35,784 nucleotides of DNA from JAJYVT01 sp027339205 (GCA_027339205.1 DAHWOV010000072.1:1-35784), one strand, 5' to 3'. Numbered from the stretch's first letter, positions 1 through 8,716 are shown. Notes: a model not told the origin generated them from the sequence alone. Made by a program: numbers and translations.

Positions 1-224
1 CCCGTCCGGTCGTGCGGTCCACGGGTGCCGGGCAACCAGCGCTCCTGTCCGAGCAGCGAACGAGGGACACCGGGACCCGAGGGGCCAGAGGGCGGCCGCA
101 CCTGCGACACAAGACCCGACCGGCTGAACGGACCACCCCGGTAGACCAGGTGGCCCAAGACCGTTCGGGGCCACCCACAAGGCGGGACTCAGTTCCGCTG
201 AGTGTCTAGGAACGGTCGCTGTGG
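1..224. other. Left edge, no gene recognised
   Basis: No open frame here looks like a real protein; the short ones are arginine/proline-rich high-GC noise. The only structure I see is a small inverted repeat at 187-203, listed separately. Confidence 0.5.
187..203 (-). terminator. Small hairpin downstream of the membrane-protein gene
   Basis: ACTCAG at 187-192 and CTGAGT at 198-203 can pair as a 6-bp stem with a 5-base loop. It lies 21 bases past the stop codon of the minus-strand gene ending at 225. There is no clear U-tract, so it is only a possible terminator. Confidence 0.25.
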
Positions 225-821
225 CTACGGCTTGGCGACCATGACGACCATGGCCGCCACCACCAGCGCGACCACGCCGACGGACGAGGCGCACATCACC
301 TTGCAGCCCGAGCGAGCCGACTCAGGCACCCCGCCCGCGTCCGCAGCGGCGAGGATGCGCTGCACGCGCCGTTCGGCGGGCCACAGCACCCCCTCGGCAA
401 GGGCGATCGCCGCGGCCCACAAACCCAGTCCCCAGTCGACCCAGGTGGCGTCGAGCCGGTACGCACCGCCGGACATGGCGAGCAGCGCCGCTCCCAAGAC
501 CGGGACGAGATAGAGCACACGGCCCGCCCAATTCACCCCGGGGGAGAAGTACGAGCGGACCGAGGGTGCCAGCTCCTCCTTGGTGAAAAGCACTCGCGCG
601 GCCGCGACAGCCCCCGCCACCGAAACCACGAGCGCCATGAGCACCGCGGCGACGTGGCACACGAGCACCACCGTGAAGGCCGGACCCGTCGGCACCCGGA
701 CCACGGCGAGAGGGGTATCGGTCACGAGGTCGTCCAGACGCCGTCGGCCTGCCGAGGTGGAAGCGGGGAGGGCCGCCGCCGCAGGGGCCCTGCCACGCGG
801 GGACCGGGGCTCGCCGACCAT
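225..821 (-). CDS. Small integral membrane protein, unknown function
   Basis: The protein has about 198 residues and four likely membrane spans: one long hydrophobic stretch rich in Val/Ala after the N-terminal tail (around residues 47-67), a central pair separated by a short loop with Asp and Trp, and a C-terminal span that ends the protein almost at the stop. The arrangement resembles small DUF2269-like predicted membrane proteins, but this is a loose resemblance and no motif proves it. The start is uncertain: ATG at 821 follows a G-rich stretch, GTG at 896 would add 25 basic residues, and internal GTGs also exist. It diverges from galT. No function can be assigned. Confidence 0.6.
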   Translation of the reverse strand: MVGEPRSPRGRAPAAAALPASTSAGRRRLDDLVTDTPLAVVRVPTGPAFTVVLVCHVAAVLMALVVSVAGAVAAARVLFTKEELAPSVRSYFSPGVNWAGRVLYLVPVLGAALLAMSGGAYRLDATWVDWGLGLWAAAIALAEGVLWPAERRVQRILAAADAGGVPESARSGCKVMCASSVGVVALVVAAMVVMVAKP

Positions 822-919
822 GATGCGAGGATCCCCCGGCAGGGAGGTACGTTTGATGGACGACAGGGAGTCCCGCCGGGCGGGACGACGAGGCACGAGG
901 ACACAGAAGAGCGCCGCAC

Positions 920-1930
920 GTGGAGCCAGTCAGTGAGAGAACGCAGGCAAGCCAGCTGAGGCTCGACCCTTTGACGGGTCGCTGGGTGGTCGTCAGCACG
1001 AGGCGGGCGGATCGCCCTGAGGCGTTCGTCCTCTGCTCCCCCGACGTGGAGGCGGACACCAGCCGTCCGTGTCCCTTCTGCCCAGGTCACGAAGAGGAGA
1101 GCCCGCCGGCGCTCGAGACGTACGGGCCGACCGGCAGGTGGCTGGTCCGCGTCGTGCCCAACCTCTACCCTGCGTTCTCGGGTGACGAGCCCTTCGTGGT
1201 CACCAACCGCGGCCCGGTCTTCACCCAGGCGACCGCGGGCGGTATCCACGAGGTGCTCATCCTCTCTCCTGAGCACGACGCGTCGTGGCCGATGCTGTCG
1301 CCTGAGCAGACCGGCCTCGTGATGGCGGCGTTGCGCGACCGAGTGGAGGAGCACTCCCAGCACCCCTCGCTCCGCTACAGCCAGGCCATCGTCAACTCCG
1401 GCCGGGAGGCGGGCGCTTCCCTGGAGCACCCGCACGGGCAGCTCCTCGGGATGTCCTTCGTGCCTCGGGAGCTGGCGGAGGAGCAAGCCCGCTTCGCGCG
1501 GTTCGCCGAGAGCTGCCTTTTGTGCACGACGATCGAAGCCGAGGAGGCGGAGGGCTACCGCGTGATCTACGCGGACGATCGCGTGGTGGTGGTCTGCCCC
1601 TTCTGGAGCGCGACGCCCTACGAGATGCTGGTCGTCCCGCGCCACCACACGCCGCACCTGTACCGCAGCGGGACCGAAGACCTCGTCTCGGTGGGGCTCG
1701 CCCTGAGGGCCTGCCTCGCGCAGCTTCGCGACCTGATCGGTGACGTGGCGTACAACCTCGTCTTCCATTCCGCCCCCTATCGGGTGAACGACCCCTTCCA
1801 CTGGCATGTCCACGTCTGGCCCAAGGCGACCACCCGGGCCGGCTTCGAGATGGGAACCGGTGTCGCGATCAACATCGTCAACCCCGAACAGGCGGCCGAG
1901 CAGCTCCGGGTAGCTGTGCACGCCGCCTGA
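920..1930 (+). CDS. galT: Galactose-1-phosphate uridylyltransferase (GalT)
   Basis: Cytoplasmic Leloir-pathway enzyme that exchanges UMP between UDP-glucose and galactose 1-phosphate. The 336 residues match the usual family length. Visible marks are the N-terminal LDPLTGRWV segment, a CPFC zinc-type motif (Cys51, Cys54), the active-site HPHGQ at 170-174, whose second His is the uridylylated nucleophile in the family, and a second His-x-His near the C-terminus (FHWHVHVWP) as expected for the HIT superfamily. GTG at 920 is the only start that keeps the conserved N-terminus; its ribosome site is weak. No galK or galE is adjacent. It ends 16 bases from the convergent pfp stop. An ADP-glucose-type relative of GalT cannot be excluded from sequence alone. 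Confidence 0.88.
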   Translation: MEPVSERTQASQLRLDPLTGRWVVVSTRRADRPEAFVLCSPDVEADTSRPCPFCPGHEEESPPALETYGPTGRWLVRVVPNLYPAFSGDEPFVVTNRGPVFTQATAGGIHEVLILSPEHDASWPMLSPEQTGLVMAALRDRVEEHSQHPSLRYSQAIVNSGREAGASLEHPHGQLLGMSFVPRELAEEQARFARFAESCLLCTTIEAEEAEGYRVIYADDRVVVVCPFWSATPYEMLVVPRHHTPHLYRSGTEDLVSVGLALRACLAQLRDLIGDVAYNLVFHSAPYRVNDPFHWHVHVWPKATTRAGFEMGTGVAINIVNPEQAAEQLRVAVHAA

Positions 1931-1946
1931 GGGCCGCCGAGCCGAC

Positions 1947-2996
1947 TCAGCCGAAGAACGGCGCGGCGACCTCGGTCAGCAGCTCCAGGTCGAGCGACTT
2001 GGGCCGCCCGACCGCTTCCTCGAGCGGCACGCGGACGATCCGCCCGCCTTGGAGCGCCACCATCTTCCCGAATGTCCGGTCGTGCACGGCGGCGACGGCC
2101 TCCACACCGAACCGGGTCGCGAGCACCCGGTCGTAGGCGGTGGGGGTCCCGCCTCGCTGGATGTGCCCGAGGGTCGTGTGACGCGACTCGTACCCGGTGC
2201 GGCGCTCGATCTCGGTCGCGAGCCACGCGCCGATGCCGCCGAGCCGTGCATGACCGAACTGGTCGATGTTGCCCGATGTCGTCGCGATCTTCGCCGACTC
2301 GAGGTCCGGGCCCGGCGCGGGGAGGGCCCCCTCGGAGACGACCACCACGGACGAGTAGCGTCCCCGCTCGTGGCGGTGCGTGATGCGCTCGCACACCTCC
2401 GTGACGTCGAAGGGGATCTCCGGAACGAGGATCTCGTCGGCGCCGCCGGCGATCCCCGAGTAGGTCGCGATCCAGCCCACGTGACGTCCCATGACCTCGC
2501 AGACGATCACCCGGTGGTGCGACTCTGCGGTGGTCTGGAGGCGGTCGATCGCCTCGGTCGCCGTCTCCACGGCGGTGTGGAAGCCGAAGGTGACCTCGGT
2601 GCCCGACAGGTCGTTGTCGATGGTCTTCGGCACGCCCACGGCGTCGACCCCCAGCGGCGCCAGCCGCAGGGCCACGCCCAGGGTGTCGTCCCCTCCGATC
2701 GCGACCAACGCGTCGATCCCGTCCTCCTTCAGGCTCTCGACGGCGCTGCTCGGGCCGTCCTGCGTCAAGAACGGGTTCGTCCGGGAGCTCCCGAGGACCG
2801 TGCCGCCGCGTCCGAGGAGGTCCTGGACTCGCTTGGGCCGCAGCGGGACGCTCCGCCGCTCCATCACCCCACGCCAGCCATCGAGGTAGCCGACGGTCTC
2901 GTCGCCGTGCAGCCGTGTGCCCGCGATGACCACCGCCCTGATCACCGCGTTGAGCCCTGGACAGTCCCCTCCCCCGGTGAGCACCCCGATGCGCAT
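1947..2996 (-). CDS. pfp: 6-phosphofructokinase, pyrophosphate-dependent signature
   Basis: Phosphorylates fructose 6-phosphate to the 1,6-bisphosphate. The 349-residue chain aligns without gaps to E. coli PfkA numbering over the active site: N-terminal TGGGDCPGLN, GGDDT at 101-105, PKTIDND at 123-129 with the catalytic Asp127, and the MGRHVGW substrate motif. ATP-dependent enzymes have Gly104 and Gly124 here; this one has Asp104 and Lys124, the pair associated with pyrophosphate as phosphoryl donor. The reaction would then be reversible. It is the last gene of the minus-strand murA-meaB-treS-mak block, 49 bases after mak, and glpX (FBPase) lies divergently beyond murA. Family assignment is firm; donor specificity is inferred from two residues. 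Confidence 0.92.
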   Translation of the reverse strand: MRIGVLTGGGDCPGLNAVIRAVVIAGTRLHGDETVGYLDGWRGVMERRSVPLRPKRVQDLLGRGGTVLGSSRTNPFLTQDGPSSAVESLKEDGIDALVAIGGDDTLGVALRLAPLGVDAVGVPKTIDNDLSGTEVTFGFHTAVETATEAIDRLQTTAESHHRVIVCEVMGRHVGWIATYSGIAGGADEILVPEIPFDVTEVCERITHRHERGRYSSVVVVSEGALPAPGPDLESAKIATTSGNIDQFGHARLGGIGAWLATEIERRTGYESRHTTLGHIQRGGTPTAYDRVLATRFGVEAVAAVHDRTFGKMVALQGGRIVRVPLEEAVGRPKSLDLELLTEVAAPFFG

Positions 2997-3045
2997 GCGG
3001 CCACTCTGGCATACCCGACCCGACGCCGAGCAAGGCGGCGGGAGC

Positions 3046-4374
3046 TCAGCCCCCGAAGCGGGTGCTCCTTGGCCCTCGTGCCGCGCGGGCGAGCTCGAAG
3101 AGCCTCAGCAGGCGGCGGACCACCCGGCGGTCGGCGGGAACCAACCCGCCGATGCCCGGCGTGGCCAGGTAGGCGGCCACGAAGGCGCGACGGTTGCGCG
3201 CCTCCCACGCCTGCGCGCGCGCCGCGGCACGTGTCGAGGTCCCCGCCGGTCCTCGCTCGCCGACGGCGACCGCCGCCGCCCGGCGGAGGGACCAAGTGAA
3301 GTCGGCGACGTCCGCGAGAGGGCTCCGGTGGACCGGCTCCTCGGAGCCCGGAGCGGTCCCGCCGGGCATCGTGTCGACGAGCACCCAGCCGTGATCGGTC
3401 CGGGCGGTGCGTCCGAGATGGAAGTCGCCGTGCGTCCTGATCGTCGGCGGGTGCAGTCCCGAACGGCGCAGGAGCTCGAGGAGCTCACGGCTCGACGGCT
3501 CCGACGCGTCCGCGTCGCGCACGCCCGGAAGGACCGCGTCGGCGTCTCCGCCCGTCTGGCGCACCTCGGACGCGCCAGCTCCCAGGATGTCCGGCGCCAG
3601 CTCGTCGACCCACGCGGCGACGTCCCCCTGCCGTCGGCCGAACGCCCGATCGAGCGCCATGTGCATCCTGGCGGCCATGGTCCCCAGGGCGAAGGACTCA
3701 GGCGCGAAGTCCCCACCGGCGAGGTCCGGCGACACGTCGGAGGCGATCAGGTCCCGGAGCGAGCCGATGGCGAGCGCCCACCCGGTCGTCGCGCCCGCGA
3801 GCAGCTCCTGGACGACGCCGAGGTCCCTCCCGGCCCTGCGCCAGAAGGCGATGGGGGCAGGGAGGTGGTTGAACCCGGCTTCGTCGAGCCCCGCGAGGAG
3901 CGCGGCCCCCGGGTGCGGGCCCCGGAAGAGCCAGGGGAAGACGGTGAGGGTCACGCTGCGATCGAAGACGAGCGAGATCGCCTCGTGGTCGTCCCGGGCG
4001 ACGGACACGACCGGGACGTCTCCGGCCCTCGCGTCGGGCGAGAGCCCGGCGACCGATGCCAGGAGCAGTCTGGCCGCGTCGGGGTCGTGCAGCGCGTCGA
4101 CGACGAGGCCCACGCCGTCGTCGTCGTGGATCGTCCCGAGCGCGGGCTCGTCGACCGAGCCGAGGACGCGGAGCGCCTCGCCGGGGCGCCGCACGCCGAA
4201 GACGGCGTGAGCGAGCCGCCCGTCGATCCCCGCGACGACGTCGACGAGCCCGGGCCGACCCTGACGGATCAGCTCCACGTCGACGATCTCGACCCGGCCG
4301 GTCGTCCCGGCTCGGTCCGCGTGCTGCTCCCGCCACCGCCCGACCAGCCGCTCGAGCGACGCTTCGAGGCTCAC
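3046..4374 (-). CDS. mak: Maltokinase (ATP:maltose 1-phosphotransferase)
   Basis: Makes maltose 1-phosphate, the GlgE substrate for alpha-glucan synthesis, in the cytoplasm. It has 442 residues, within the family range. The aminoglycoside-phosphotransferase-like core shows HGDFHLG at 315-321 (catalytic Asp317) and SPLADVADFTWSLRR at 351-365, which parallels the SPLRDVAG...RS stretch of known maltokinases. The metal-binding loop is unusual: known enzymes have DFEGEP, this one has DTMPGG (334-339), keeping the Asp but losing Phe and Glu. GTG at 4374 overlaps the treS stop by four bases (GTGA), which fixes the start and implies translational coupling. A longer reading frame continues upstream inside treS but is only its shadow. 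No GlgE or GlgB is in the window. Confidence 0.88.
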   Translation of the reverse strand: MSLEASLERLVGRWREQHADRAGTTGRVEIVDVELIRQGRPGLVDVVAGIDGRLAHAVFGVRRPGEALRVLGSVDEPALGTIHDDDGVGLVVDALHDPDAARLLLASVAGLSPDARAGDVPVVSVARDDHEAISLVFDRSVTLTVFPWLFRGPHPGAALLAGLDEAGFNHLPAPIAFWRRAGRDLGVVQELLAGATTGWALAIGSLRDLIASDVSPDLAGGDFAPESFALGTMAARMHMALDRAFGRRQGDVAAWVDELAPDILGAGASEVRQTGGDADAVLPGVRDADASEPSSRELLELLRRSGLHPPTIRTHGDFHLGRTARTDHGWVLVDTMPGGTAPGSEEPVHRSPLADVADFTWSLRRAAAVAVGERGPAGTSTRAAARAQAWEARNRRAFVAAYLATPGIGGLVPADRRVVRRLLRLFELARAARGPRSTRFGG

Positions 4375-6209
4375 GGCTCGCCTTCCTCGAGGAGCTCCAC
4401 ATCTTCGGCGAGCTCGAACCACAGAAAGCCACGGGGCCCGAGCGCGAGCGGGTACGGGCCGTCGCCCACGGCCGGGAAGGGAACCCGGCCCAGGACCTCC
4501 ACGGGACGCCTGCCCGCCCATGCGGCGAGGTCGAGCATGGCGGGCTGCGCGAACCGGCTCAGGTTGTGCACGCACAAGACGACCTGGGACCTCGTCGGGG
4601 CGTCCGCGGTCCTGGCGCCATGGGCTGGCACGGTGCGGGCGGCGACGCCGCTGGCGAGCGGGTCGACAGGCGCCGTGGTGGGCATGACCGGCGGAAGACC
4701 CGGCCCGTCCCCGGCGTCGACCGAGACGTCGGCGACCTCGCCCCAGCGCACGAAGGCGAGGATCGAAGGGTTGGGGCAGTCGAGCACTTCGATCCTCCCG
4801 ACCCCGAGGACGGGCATCGACCGGCGCTGCACCAGCATCCCCCTGAGCCAGTGGAGGAAGGACCCGGGATTGCGCATCTGGGCCTCGACGTTCACCGCGG
4901 CGTAGCCGTACACGGGATCCATGAGCGGGGGAAGGTAGAGCTGCGCGAAGTCCGCGTTGGAGAAGCCGCCGTTGCGGTCCGGCGACCATTGCATCGGCGT
5001 CCGGACCGAATCGCGGTCCCCGAGGTAGATGTTGTCCCCCATGAGCAGCTCGTCGCCGTAGTAGACGACCGGGCTCCCCGGCAGGGAGAGCAGCAGCGCG
5101 TAGAGGAGCTCCGCCAGCTTGCGGTCCCCGTCCAGCAGCGGAGCGAGCCTCCGGCCGATCCCCATGTGGCGCTTCATACGCGGGTCCTTCGCGTACTCCT
5201 CGAAGAGGTAGTCGCGCTCTTCCTCGGTGACCTGCTCGAGCGTCAGCTCGTCGTGATTGCGGAGGAAGATCGCCCACTGGCAGCCGTTCGGGATCTCCGG
5301 CGTCTGCGACAGGATCTCGGTCACCGGGTACCGGTGCTCGCGCCGGACCGACATGAAAAGGCGCGGCATGAGCGGGAAGTGGAAGCAGAGGTGGCACTCG
5401 TCCCCGGTCCCGAAGTAATCCGCGACGTCGGCCGGCCATCCGTTGGCCTCGGCGAGAAGGATCCTCCCGGGGTACTCGGCGTCCAGCTGCTTGCGGATCC
5501 GGCGGACGTACGCGTGCGTCTCGGGGAGGTGCTCGCCCGACGTCCCGTCTCGTTGGAACAGGTAGGGCACTGCGTCGAGCCTGAAGCCGTCGAGACCGAG
5601 GTCGAGCCAGAAGCGGACGACCTCGAGCATCGCGTCGGCCACTTCGGCGTTGTCGTAGTTGAGGTCCGGCTGGTGGGAGTAGAAGCGATGCCAGTAGTAC
5701 TGCTTGCGCGTGTCGTCCCAGGTCCAATTGGAGCGTTCGACGTCGGTGAACACGATGCGCGCTTCGGGCCACCGCTGGTCGTCGTCGTTCCAGACGTACC
5801 AGTCCGACTTGGGGTTCGTCCGGCTCGAGCGGGACTCGAGGAACCACGGGTGCTGGTCGCTCGTGTGGTTGATCACGAGATCGGCGATGACCCGGATACC
5901 GCGCCGGTGGGCGTCCTCGAGGAGCGCCACGAGGTCGCCCAGCGTCCCGTAATCGGGCTGCACGTTGAAGAAGTCGCTCACGTCGTACCCGCCGTCACGC
6001 AGCGGCGAGGGATAGAAGGGGAGGAGCCACAGGCAGTCGATCCCCAGCCACTGCAGGTAGTCGAGCTTCGCCCGCAGCCCGAGAAGATCTCCGGTGCCGT
6101 CACCGTTGGCGTCGAAGAAGCCGCGGACCAGCACCTCGTAGAAGACCGCGTGCTGGAACCACCGGTCCGAGGGGTCGTACGAGCTGTCAACGGGAGGAAC
6201 GGTGCGCAT
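4371..6209 (-). CDS. treS: Trehalose synthase (maltose alpha-D-glucosyltransferase, GH13)
   Basis: Interconverts trehalose and maltose by intramolecular transglucosylation. It has 612 residues. The GH13 catalytic triad is visible: nucleophile Asp212 in DGFRLDAVPY, acid/base Glu254 in LLAEANGWP, and Asp320 in FLRNHDELTLEQ. The ADLVINHTSDQHPWF region and the SPVVYYGDE block are typical of TreS. The C-terminal beta domain restarts at VVLCVHNLSRFAQP (543-556). Between ILAFVRW and this block lie about 50 extra Pro/Ala/Thr-rich residues (490-541) where family members usually have a short loop. ATG at 6209 lies 23 bases after the meaB stop. It is coupled to the maltokinase downstream, giving the trehalose-to-maltose-1-phosphate route. 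Confidence 0.95.
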   Translation of the reverse strand: MRTVPPVDSSYDPSDRWFQHAVFYEVLVRGFFDANGDGTGDLLGLRAKLDYLQWLGIDCLWLLPFYPSPLRDGGYDVSDFFNVQPDYGTLGDLVALLEDAHRRGIRVIADLVINHTSDQHPWFLESRSSRTNPKSDWYVWNDDDQRWPEARIVFTDVERSNWTWDDTRKQYYWHRFYSHQPDLNYDNAEVADAMLEVVRFWLDLGLDGFRLDAVPYLFQRDGTSGEHLPETHAYVRRIRKQLDAEYPGRILLAEANGWPADVADYFGTGDECHLCFHFPLMPRLFMSVRREHRYPVTEILSQTPEIPNGCQWAIFLRNHDELTLEQVTEEERDYLFEEYAKDPRMKRHMGIGRRLAPLLDGDRKLAELLYALLLSLPGSPVVYYGDELLMGDNIYLGDRDSVRTPMQWSPDRNGGFSNADFAQLYLPPLMDPVYGYAAVNVEAQMRNPGSFLHWLRGMLVQRRSMPVLGVGRIEVLDCPNPSILAFVRWGEVADVSVDAGDGPGLPPVMPTTAPVDPLASGVAARTVPAHGARTADAPTRSQVVLCVHNLSRFAQPAMLDLAAWAGRRPVEVLGRVPFPAVGDGPYPLALGPRGFLWFELAEDVELLEEGEP

Positions 6210-6232
6210 CTGCGGTCACTTGTGAGGTTCGC

Positions 6233-7333
6233 TCAGCCGGCAGTGGGGTCGGACCTGCGATGGTCGGCTCGAGCGCCGGGGTGGCCGCCGAGCCTGGCGG
6301 CGGGGTGGCCGCCGGCTCGAGCGCCGAGGCGCTCGGCGGGGCTCTCGGCGAGGGTCGCGGCGAGGAGGCGCTCGGCCGCACGGTAGGGATCGAGCCTGCC
6401 GGCGGCGATCGCGCCGACGGCGTCTTCGAAGCTCCGGGCCGTCGCGAGCGCATGCACATCTGCGAGCACCCGTGCGGTGAGCACACGCTGCAGCTCCTGC
6501 GCGAGACGCGCCTCTCGGCGCCGTCGGAGCTCGCCGGTCTCCATGAGATGGCTGCGATGGCGTGCGACGGCCTCCCAGAGCGCGTCGATTCCCTCCCCCG
6601 TGCTCGCGGCCGTCGCAAGGACGGGCGGTCGCCAATCCGAGAGCGCCGACAGGTCGAGCATCTGCTCGAGGTCGCGCCGAGCCTCGTTGACGCCGGGGCG
6701 GTCCGCCTTGTTGACGACGAACAGGTCGGCGATCTCGAGCAGACCCGCCTTGTTGGCCTGCATCGCGTCGCCCCATCCCGGCGTCACCACCACGACGGTG
6801 GTGTCCGCCGCCGATGCCACTTCCACCTCCATCTGGCCCACCCCGACGGTCTCGACGATGACGAGCGGGAACCCTGCCGCTCCGAGCACACGGACCGCTT
6901 CGGGGACCGCCAGGGCGAGCCCGCCCAGGTGACCCCTCGTCGCCATGGAACGGATGAAGACGGAGGGATCGGTCGCGTGCTGCTGCATGCGCACGCGGTC
7001 CCCGAGGATGGCCCCTCCCGAGAACGGTGACGACGGGTCGATCGCCAAGACGCCGACCTTGTCCACCGGCTCGATCCCCTCGCGCGCGCCTGCTGGGGGC
7101 CAACCTCTCCGAGCGGCCACCACGAGCTGGTTGGTGAGGGTCGACTTCCCCGACCCGGGCGCGCCCGTGACCCCGATCGTGTACGGAGGTGCGGAGGCGT
7201 AGACGAGACGAGCAACCTCTCCGCTCGGCTGCCCGCCCCGCTCCACGATGGAGAGCAGCCGCGCCAGCGACACCCGGTCACCGTTCGCCGCCGCGTCGAG
7301 CAGCCGGTCAGGCGCGAGCGGTCGCGTGCTCAA
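6233..7333 (-). CDS. meaB: MeaB/ArgK-type P-loop GTPase (methylmalonyl-CoA mutase chaperone)
   Basis: G3E-family GTPase that in known cases loads and protects the adenosylcobalamin cofactor of methylmalonyl-CoA mutase. The 366-residue chain has Walker A GAPGSGKST (57-65), the IDPSSPFSGGAILGDRVRM block, VETVGVGQMEVEVA as the switch region and VVNKAD for guanine recognition. The C-terminal 25 residues are Gly/Ala/Arg/His-rich and come from a short repeated DNA stretch (a 13-base GC-rich unit twice near 6280-6320), so they may be disordered. The start is TTG at 7333, overlapping the murA stop as TTGA. No mutase subunit is in the window; the position between murA and treS is unusual and says little about its client. 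Confidence 0.9.
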   Translation of the reverse strand: MSTRPLAPDRLLDAAANGDRVSLARLLSIVERGGQPSGEVARLVYASAPPYTIGVTGAPGSGKSTLTNQLVVAARRGWPPAGAREGIEPVDKVGVLAIDPSSPFSGGAILGDRVRMQQHATDPSVFIRSMATRGHLGGLALAVPEAVRVLGAAGFPLVIVETVGVGQMEVEVASAADTTVVVVTPGWGDAMQANKAGLLEIADLFVVNKADRPGVNEARRDLEQMLDLSALSDWRPPVLATAASTGEGIDALWEAVARHRSHLMETGELRRRREARLAQELQRVLTARVLADVHALATARSFEDAVGAIAAGRLDPYRAAERLLAATLAESPAERLGARAGGHPAARLGGHPGARADHRRSDPTAG

Positions 7334-8709
7334 CGCCGCTCGACCTGGGCGCCGAGCGCCGTGAGGGCCCCGGCCAGGTCCTCGTACCCGCGGTCGACGT
7401 GCGCTGCGTTCGAGACGACGGTCTCGCCCTCGGCGACCAGCCCGGCAAGCACGAGCGCTGCGCCGGCGCGGATGTCGGTCGCACGCACTGGCGCCCCCGA
7501 GAGCCGCGGAACGCCGCGCACCACTGCGTGGTGCCCCTCGGTCCGAACGTCGGCGCCCATGCGCCGCAGCTCGTCGATGTAGCGGAAGCGTCCGGCGAAG
7601 AGGTTCTCCGTCACGATCGCCACCCCGTCGGCGACGGTCAGCATCGTGAGGAGGAGCGGCTTGTAGTCGGTGGCGACTCCGGGGTACGGAAGCGTGGCGA
7701 CGTCGACGGCGACCAGGCGGCCTTCGCTCGTCGCGACGACGCCTGTTGGCCGTTGCTCGACCTTCACCCCCATCGCCCCGAGCTTGCGCACGAGCATCGT
7801 CATGTGATCGATGCGGGCGTCCTCGACCAGGACCTCTCCGGAGCAGAGCCCGGCAGCGGCGAGGTAGGTCGCGGCGACGACCCGGTCAGGCACGACCGCG
7901 TGCGAAGCGGGGCTGAGCTCTTCGACCCCCTCCACCTCCACGTGGGACGTGCCCGCGCCTCGGATCTTGGCGCCCATCGAGGTGAGGTACGCGGCGAGGT
8001 CGCAGACCTCGGGCTCTCGGGCGGCGTTCTCGATGACCGTCGTGCCCTTCGCGAGCACCGCGGCCATGAGGATGTTGTCGGTCGCAGTGTGGCTCGGGTA
8101 CTCGAGCACCACCTGGGTGCCGACGAGCCGACGGGGCGCTCCGTCCTCCCCCACGCTGCCCTCGATGTTGCCGTGGAGCGTCTGGAACCGGGCACCCATG
8201 TTGGCGAGGCCGCCGAGGTGGAAGTCGATGGGACGGTCGCCGAAGTCGTCGCCCCCGGGCATCGAGACGCTCGCGTGGCCGCACCGCGTGAGCAGCGGGC
8301 CGAGCACCACGATCGAGGCGCGCATCCGGTCGACGAGCTCGTAGGGCGCTTCGGGCACCAGCTCTCCTGACGGCGGCGTGTCCACGACGAGGCGGCCGCA
8401 GGGCTCCCTCACCACCGACGCACCGAGTGCCCGGAGCATGTCCGACATGATCTCCACGTCCAGGATGTCCGGGACGTTCGTGAGGACGTGCGTGCCCTCG
8501 GCGAGCAGGGTCGCCGCCATGAGCTTCAGCACGGAGTTCTTCGCGCCGCCGGCCCGCACCGTCCCTTGCAACGGCCCCGAGGGTCGCACGACGAAGCTGT
8601 CCGCTCGAGGAGGGCGCCGAGCCGTCTTTGGCGCGGCCAGTGCTCCGGGCGCCCGGCGGGGGGCCGCGTCGAGGGTCGTGCCCGCGTCCATGCTGCTGAG
8701 CGTCTCCAT
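7330..8709 (-). CDS. murA: UDP-N-acetylglucosamine 1-carboxyvinyltransferase (MurA)
   Basis: First committed step of peptidoglycan synthesis: transfers enolpyruvate from PEP to UDP-GlcNAc. The conserved fold begins at SFVVRPSGPLQGTV, followed by GGAKNS (catalytic Lys/Asn) and RMRAS. In the PEP loop the sequence is PGGDDFG: the Cys of E. coli MurA (Cys115) is replaced by Asp (residue 154 from this start), which in mycobacteria makes the enzyme insensitive to fosfomycin. About 37 Ala/Arg/Pro-rich residues precede the fold. I chose ATG 8709 because a CATAAT hexamer ends seven bases upstream; ATG 8718 overlaps that hexamer. It heads the minus-strand block leading to meaB, treS, mak and pfp. Confidence 0.93.
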   Translation of the reverse strand: METLSSMDAGTTLDAAPRRAPGALAAPKTARRPPRADSFVVRPSGPLQGTVRAGGAKNSVLKLMAATLLAEGTHVLTNVPDILDVEIMSDMLRALGASVVREPCGRLVVDTPPSGELVPEAPYELVDRMRASIVVLGPLLTRCGHASVSMPGGDDFGDRPIDFHLGGLANMGARFQTLHGNIEGSVGEDGAPRRLVGTQVVLEYPSHTATDNILMAAVLAKGTTVIENAAREPEVCDLAAYLTSMGAKIRGAGTSHVEVEGVEELSPASHAVVPDRVVAATYLAAAGLCSGEVLVEDARIDHMTMLVRKLGAMGVKVEQRPTGVVATSEGRLVAVDVATLPYPGVATDYKPLLLTMLTVADGVAIVTENLFAGRFRYIDELRRMGADVRTEGHHAVVRGVPRLSGAPVRATDIRAGAALVLAGLVAEGETVVSNAAHVDRGYEDLAGALTALGAQVERR

Positions 8710-8716
8710 CCGGCCC

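Noticed and set aside
4375..5847. Long N-terminal extension of maltokinase
   Set aside because: The frame runs through treS in another phase; the GTG overlapping the treS stop gives the family's normal length.
4056..6386. A 776-codon open frame on the plus strand opposite treS and mak
   Set aside because: It is antisense to two genes with intact catalytic motifs. High GC leaves long stop-free frames, and its product is Arg/Val/Glu-rich with no family pattern.
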